From Bacillota bacterium (GTDB lineage Bacteria > Bacillota > UBA4882 > UBA8346), in NCBI GenBank assembly GCA_029776205.1, contig JAKOTQ010000011.1:1-64000 (forward strand): a stretch of DNA of 64,000 bases, given 5' to 3'. Within the stretch, counting starts at the first letter, position 1, and each line of letters starts with the position of its first letter. Under the pieces are notes generated by a model. It worked only from the letters and a program-made list of their open reading frames with translations, was not told the DNA's origin and made no database searches. Both the position numbers and the translations under genes were made by a program. Shown in pieces: positions 59,426-64,000 of this stretch.

Positions 59426-60409
59426 GTGAAACTTAAAGTTACGCTTATTCTTATAACATCCTTGCTTTTATGTTTAGCCGTTTCCGGGATAGTCCTAGGC
59501 GAACCGGATGTCGAGAAAACGACATTAACCATTACTTCCGATCCATCCGGTGCTGATATTATCATCAACGGCAAGGAAATCGGCAAACAAACACCTCATA
59601 CATTGGAAAATCTCCAACCCGGTCAACAACTAGAGCTGGTTTTGAAAAAGCCGCCTCTGTTTAAAAAATCGGTTCCGAAAAAAGTTACGATTAAGCCCGG
59701 CAAAAATGATGTATTTGTCGCCATCCCCGAGACTTGGTATTATTACATGTGGCTATACCTGCCCACTCTGTTAAAAGCAGCAGGGATGACTCTATTTTTA
59801 ACCATTATTGCCGTATTCAACGGAATTATTATCGGAACTCTTACCGGTATTGCCCGGGTGGTTCACAATAAAATACTCAATACCATAGCCGGTATCTATG
59901 TGGATTTTACCCGCGGGACTCCGCTCTTGGTCCAAATCTTTATGATTCATTTCGGTACCCCACCGATCATCGGCCACTTGATGGGAACTGGCAACCCAAT
60001 CCCCATCAACCCCTTCGTCTCTGCCCTGTTGGCACTGAGCATTAACAGCGGCGCTTATGTGGCTGAAATTATTCGGGCTGGGATCCAATCGATAGATATT
60101 GGCCAAATGGAAGCTGCCCGTTCTCTTGGCATGACTTACCGTCAGGCGATGCGGTTCGTTATTCTACCGCAAGCATTAAAACGGGTTATTCCTCCTTTGG
60201 GCAATGAATTCATCGCCATGCTCAAAGATTCATCACTGGTCTCCGTTATCGGTATGGAAGAATTGGTCCGAAGAGCCCAAGTCATTGTCACCCGTACCTA
60301 CCGGCCTACCGAAACCTGGATCGAAGTCGGCCTCATCTTTTTGATCATGACCATTCCCTTTACCCGACTCGTCGCGTATCTTGAAAGGAGACTGAAGACC
60401 AGTGATTAA
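59426..60409 (+). CDS. Amino acid ABC transporter permease with N-terminal signal peptide and PEGA domain
   Basis: [71 protein letters not shown] (PEGA) followed by HisM/GlnP-type TM domain ([16 protein letters not shown]...[43 protein letters not shown]). Confidence 0.9.
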   Translation: MKLKVTLILITSLLLCLAVSGIVLGEPDVEKTTLTITSDPSGADIIINGKEIGKQTPHTLENLQPGQQLELVLKKPPLFKKSVPKKVTIKPGKNDVFVAIPETWYYYMWLYLPTLLKAAGMTLFLTIIAVFNGIIIGTLTGIARVVHNKILNTIAGIYVDFTRGTPLLVQIFMIHFGTPPIIGHLMGTGNPIPINPFVSALLALSINSGAYVAEIIRAGIQSIDIGQMEAARSLGMTYRQAMRFVILPQALKRVIPPLGNEFIAMLKDSSLVSVIGMEELVRRAQVIVTRTYRPTETWIEVGLIFLIMTIPFTRLVAYLERRLKTSD

Positions 60410-61127
60410 AGTTGTTAATTTGCATAAACGTTTCCGGCATCTCCATGTATTAAAAGGAATCAGTACTGAAATTGCCCAGGGTGAAGTGGTCTGTATTATC
60501 GGTCCCAGCGGTTCCGGAAAAAGCACTTTCTTGCGTTGCATCAATCTACTGGAGAAACCCTCGGAAGGACACATCTATATTGAGAATATCGATGTCACCG
60601 ATCATAGCCGGATCAATGTCAACGAAGTTCGCGCCGAAGTCGGCATGGTTTTTCAACGGTTCAATCTCTTTCCCCACTTGACCGCTTTGGAAAACATCAC
60701 CATTGCGCCAATTAAAGTTCGGGGCCTTTCTGCAGAAGAAGCCCATGACCGGGCTTTCAAGTTACTGGATCGGGTGGGACTGCGCCATAAGGCGGATGCC
60801 TATCCCGAACAACTCTCCGGAGGCCAACAACAACGGATTGCCATCGCCAGAGCCTTAGCGATGAAACCGAAAGCCCTCCTTTTCGACGAACCGACCTCTG
60901 CGTTAGATCCGGAGATGATCCAGGAAGTTCTGGATGTTATGAAAGACTTAGCCCTCGAAGGCATGACCATGATCGTCGTTACCCACGAAATGGGGTTTGC
61001 ACGGGAAGTTGCCAAACGGGTATTGTTTATGGATGAAGGCCATATTTTAGAAGAAGGCTCTCCCCAAGCCATATTTAACAACCCTCAAAACGAACGGACG
61101 AAACAGTTTTTAAGTAAGATACTATAA
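60402..61127 (+). CDS. Polar amino acid ABC transporter ATP-binding protein (GlnQ-like)
   Basis: [89 protein letters not shown]. Confidence 0.95.
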   Translation: MIKVVNLHKRFRHLHVLKGISTEIAQGEVVCIIGPSGSGKSTFLRCINLLEKPSEGHIYIENIDVTDHSRINVNEVRAEVGMVFQRFNLFPHLTALENITIAPIKVRGLSAEEAHDRAFKLLDRVGLRHKADAYPEQLSGGQQQRIAIARALAMKPKALLFDEPTSALDPEMIQEVLDVMKDLALEGMTMIVVTHEMGFAREVAKRVLFMDEGHILEEGSPQAIFNNPQNERTKQFLSKIL

Positions 61128-61159
61128 ATTTCTAAGGCACACAGTTCACCGTACACAAA

Positions 61160-61203
61160 ATGCCCCACGGATGTTTACCAAACTATCCATGGGGCATTTT
61201 TCT
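61160..61203 (+). terminator. Terminator after the glnQ-like gene
   Basis: AAAATGCCCCACGGATGTTTACCAAACTATCCATGGGGCATTTTTC. Confidence 0.75.
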
Positions 61204-61399
61204 GTCCGCTCTTTGAAATGGGGCTCTTTTACCTTACCCTCCCCAGACTTAGGATATTGTCCACTGTTAAATGTTATTAAATTCCCGAATACTGTTTCCT
61301 ATGTTTGTAAAATAACTGTGCGTCATGTACTGTGTACCGCGGACCAACCCCGATTCCATTCACACAACTTTCACCGTACACTGTCAACTGACAATTGGT

Positions 61400-62749
61400 T
61401 TAAAGCCTCTGTTCTAATCTTGCTTTCTCCGCTTCATACCCCGGTTTTCCCAACAGGGCAAACATATTTTTCTTATATGCTTCAACGCCCGGCTGGTCAA
61501 AGGGATTGACCGCATTGAGATACCCGCTTAAACCACAGGCAAGTTCAAAGAAGTATACCATTTTACCAAAATAGTATGGCGTAATCTCCGGAATCCGAAT
61601 CACTAAATTCGGCACCTGTCCGTCATGATGGGCTAGTAATGTCCCTTCGAACGCTTTCTCGTTGACAAACTCCATCGTCCGGCCGGATAAGAAGTTTAAC
61701 CCGTCTACATTGTCCGGATCGTTGGGAATAACAACGGAACGCCGGCTTTGTTCCACCCAGAGAACGCTTTCAAAGATGTCGCGCCGTCCTTCCTGTATGT
61801 ATTGACCCATCGAATGCAAATCCGTTGAAAAATCAACAGACGCCGGGAAAATCCCTTTATGATCCTTACCTTCGCTTTCGCCAAATAACTGTTTCCACCA
61901 CTCGGCAAAGTAATGCAAACCCAGTTCATAATTGACCAAAATTTCAACCAGCTTCCCTTTCCGGTACAAAATATTTCGGACAACTGCATATTGATATGCG
62001 GAATTGCTATCCATCCGGGACACCCGATATTCCTGACAGGCCTCGGCTGCCCCCGTCATCATCGCCTCAATATCGACCCCGCCGGCTGCAATGGGCAATA
62101 GCCCCACTGCTGTCAATACCGAATAACGCCCTCCCACATCATCCGGGATCACAAATTGAGGATACCCTTCGGCGATAGCAATTTGCTTCAATGCCCCTTT
62201 CGCCCGATCCGTGGTTACATAGATCCGTTTCTTAGCCCCTTCAGGCCCGTATTTCTTAATCAACAACTGTTTGAGCAAACGGAAAGCAATGGCTGGCTCC
62301 GTGGTGGTCCCCGACTTGGAAATGACATTAACGGCAAAATCTTTCTCTTCCAACAGCTCTAAAAGCTCTGCCGTATACGTCGGGCTAATGGTTTGGCCTA
62401 AGTAGTAAATTTCAGGCCCTTTCCGTTTCTCCGAAGACAATTGATTATAAAATGAATGATTTAAAAGCTCTAACGCAGCCCGGGCTCCCAAGTAGGAACC
62501 ACCGATACCAATAACGACCAACGCCTGATACTTTTCTCTAATCTCTTTAGCCGCGGCTTGAATTCGGCTGAATTCTTCCCGATCATAGTTTAACGGAAGA
62601 TCGACCCACCCCAAAAAATCGTTACCGGCGCCGCTTTTTTCTAATAACATCCGGTGAGCACTGATGACCTGGGGCTCAATCAGCTGCATCTCATTTTCCC
62701 CGACGAACGGTGCCGTTTTGGCCAGATCTAATGTGATTGTACGTGCCAA
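61400..62749 (-). CDS. pgi: Glucose-6-phosphate isomerase (probable TTG start at 62749)
   Basis: [66 protein letters not shown] upstream of TTG. Confidence 0.95.
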   Translation of the reverse strand: MARTITLDLAKTAPFVGENEMQLIEPQVISAHRMLLEKSGAGNDFLGWVDLPLNYDREEFSRIQAAAKEIREKYQALVVIGIGGSYLGARAALELLNHSFYNQLSSEKRKGPEIYYLGQTISPTYTAELLELLEEKDFAVNVISKSGTTTEPAIAFRLLKQLLIKKYGPEGAKKRIYVTTDRAKGALKQIAIAEGYPQFVIPDDVGGRYSVLTAVGLLPIAAGGVDIEAMMTGAAEACQEYRVSRMDSNSAYQYAVVRNILYRKGKLVEILVNYELGLHYFAEWWKQLFGESEGKDHKGIFPASVDFSTDLHSMGQYIQEGRRDIFESVLWVEQSRRSVVIPNDPDNVDGLNFLSGRTMEFVNEKAFEGTLLAHHDGQVPNLVIRIPEITPYYFGKMVYFFELACGLSGYLNAVNPFDQPGVEAYKKNMFALLGKPGYEAEKARLEQRL

Positions 62750-62829
62750 TGTGCACCCTCCTTTACGTAAACATTTTCCATTTATTATTCGGCACCGGTC
62801 GGCGATTTCCTTGTTATCTTCCATTAATT

Positions 62830-63885
62830 TCAAACCAACGCAAATCGGGGAACCCGATCCACCATGACTACATCCTGATTCGTGATGGACTGCAAAATAG
62901 CAAAGACCGTCTTCACATCTCCAATTTCTACATCCGGTGTGACTTTCAGTTCTTCCTGCCGATGATAGGCCCGGTAAAAATTGAGCAACTCATTGTAATA
63001 ACCGCGCATCGGGCGGAAAGATATCATTTCGTGCCGGCCATCGTTATAAAACACATTTACGACGCCGCATTCCGTATTCTCCAAATAAATCATGCCTTGG
63101 GTCCCGAAGATTCGTAGGCCAATCAAGGGATGCTGCGGTTCCTGGCCGGCAGGGTAGTAAGAAAATGTTCCAACCACTCCGTTAATAAAATTTATATTGA
63201 CTGTAACCACTGCATACGGACTAAACTCATCCTTCTGGGGCACACCAAAGGCTTGTAAATACTTAATTCCCCCAAATATATGCCTTAAACCCGCTAGATC
63301 ATGAATGGCCGCATCCAATATATCTCCACCGGGATACTTGGGATGTTGTCGCCATTCAGTGGCTGAAAAGGTATCTTTACGCATATCACAAGGAAAGCAG
63401 CTGGTGCTGTGATTGATGAAAAACACCGGATCGCCAATCTTCTTTTGGAGAACTAACTCCCGTAATATGTTATACTCTTCGCTGTATCGAAAATTCTCAG
63501 CAATCATCATTTGGATCCCATATTGTTTGGGTAGATCCAAGGTAGCTTGAGCCTGCTCCAAGGTGGCTCCCATCGGTTTTTCCAGAATAATGGCTTTTCG
63601 TGAACGGGCCACTGCTTCGGCTACCGGATGATTTAAGGAAATCGGCACCATAATATCGATCACATCCAAATCATCCCGTTCCACCATCGCTTGAAAATCA
63701 GTAAAAACATCCCGTTCTGGATCCAATCCTAACCGATTGGCCCAGCGGACTGCCTTTGCCCGATCAATATCGCACAAAGCAGCAATCCTGTATTCAGCGG
63801 ATAGCTCTGCAAATGCCGGATAGTGAAGACGCTCCCAAGCTAAACCGGTTCCTATGACGCCCACATTCAATTGACTCATTATCAT
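62830..63885 (-). CDS. Gfo/Idh/MocA family oxidoreductase
   Basis: [55 protein letters not shown]. Confidence 0.92.
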   Translation of the reverse strand: MIMSQLNVGVIGTGLAWERLHYPAFAELSAEYRIAALCDIDRAKAVRWANRLGLDPERDVFTDFQAMVERDDLDVIDIMVPISLNHPVAEAVARSRKAIILEKPMGATLEQAQATLDLPKQYGIQMMIAENFRYSEEYNILRELVLQKKIGDPVFFINHSTSCFPCDMRKDTFSATEWRQHPKYPGGDILDAAIHDLAGLRHIFGGIKYLQAFGVPQKDEFSPYAVVTVNINFINGVVGTFSYYPAGQEPQHPLIGLRIFGTQGMIYLENTECGVVNVFYNDGRHEMISFRPMRGYYNELLNFYRAYHRQEELKVTPDVEIGDVKTVFAILQSITNQDVVMVDRVPRFALV

Positions 63886-64000
63886 CCCTCCTCATCATTA
63901 AACATAGGGTTCCAAAATTCAAGCGATCATATCCCTTGGGCAGATCCATTAAAAATTCAAAAAATTCAGATAAATTTCATAGTTTTTTTGATTTTTTTTT

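Noticed and set aside
1-64000. Search for tRNA/rRNA genes, phage genes, IS transposases and secondary-metabolite clusters
   Set aside because: None could be supported by eye; absence should be confirmed with tRNAscan-SE, Infernal and ISfinder

Overview
This is a 64 kb chromosomal window from an endospore-forming, Bacillota-like bacterium (splB, spoIID, a spoIIQ-like gene, spoIIID, veg). It is densely coding and mostly core genome: uvrB (5' part), a CtpA / LytM / FtsEX cluster, leuCDB, murB, rsmA, phoU, tsaE-tsaB-rimI, mazEF-type endoA, rplM-rpsI, thrS, tsaD, mreB/mbl, a CCA-adding enzyme, serC, livFGMHK, tyrS, a polar amino-acid ABC transporter and pgi. I saw no tRNA or rRNA genes, prophage, CRISPR array or intact transposon. 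The observations most worth a second look are: (1) a T-box leader with a probable Phe (TTC) specifier upstream of phenylacetate-CoA ligase plus an ACT-domain gene, suggesting a Phe-starvation-controlled aryl-acid salvage unit; (2) a same-strand cluster of DnaA-box-like 9-mers between tsaD and a SWIM-domain gene; (3) a PEGA domain fused to the N-terminus of an amino-acid ABC permease; (4) two paralogous putative glycoside hydrolases (DUF4015-like), one split by a +1 frameshift exactly at an A8 run; (5) two probable CTG start codons behind strong Shine-Dalgarno sequences; (6) a mosaic, partly palindromic repeat between leuD and leuB; (7) an AT-rich non-coding island with possible gene remnants. 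Everything comes from reading the sequence and the supplied ORFs; no searches or folding programs were run.
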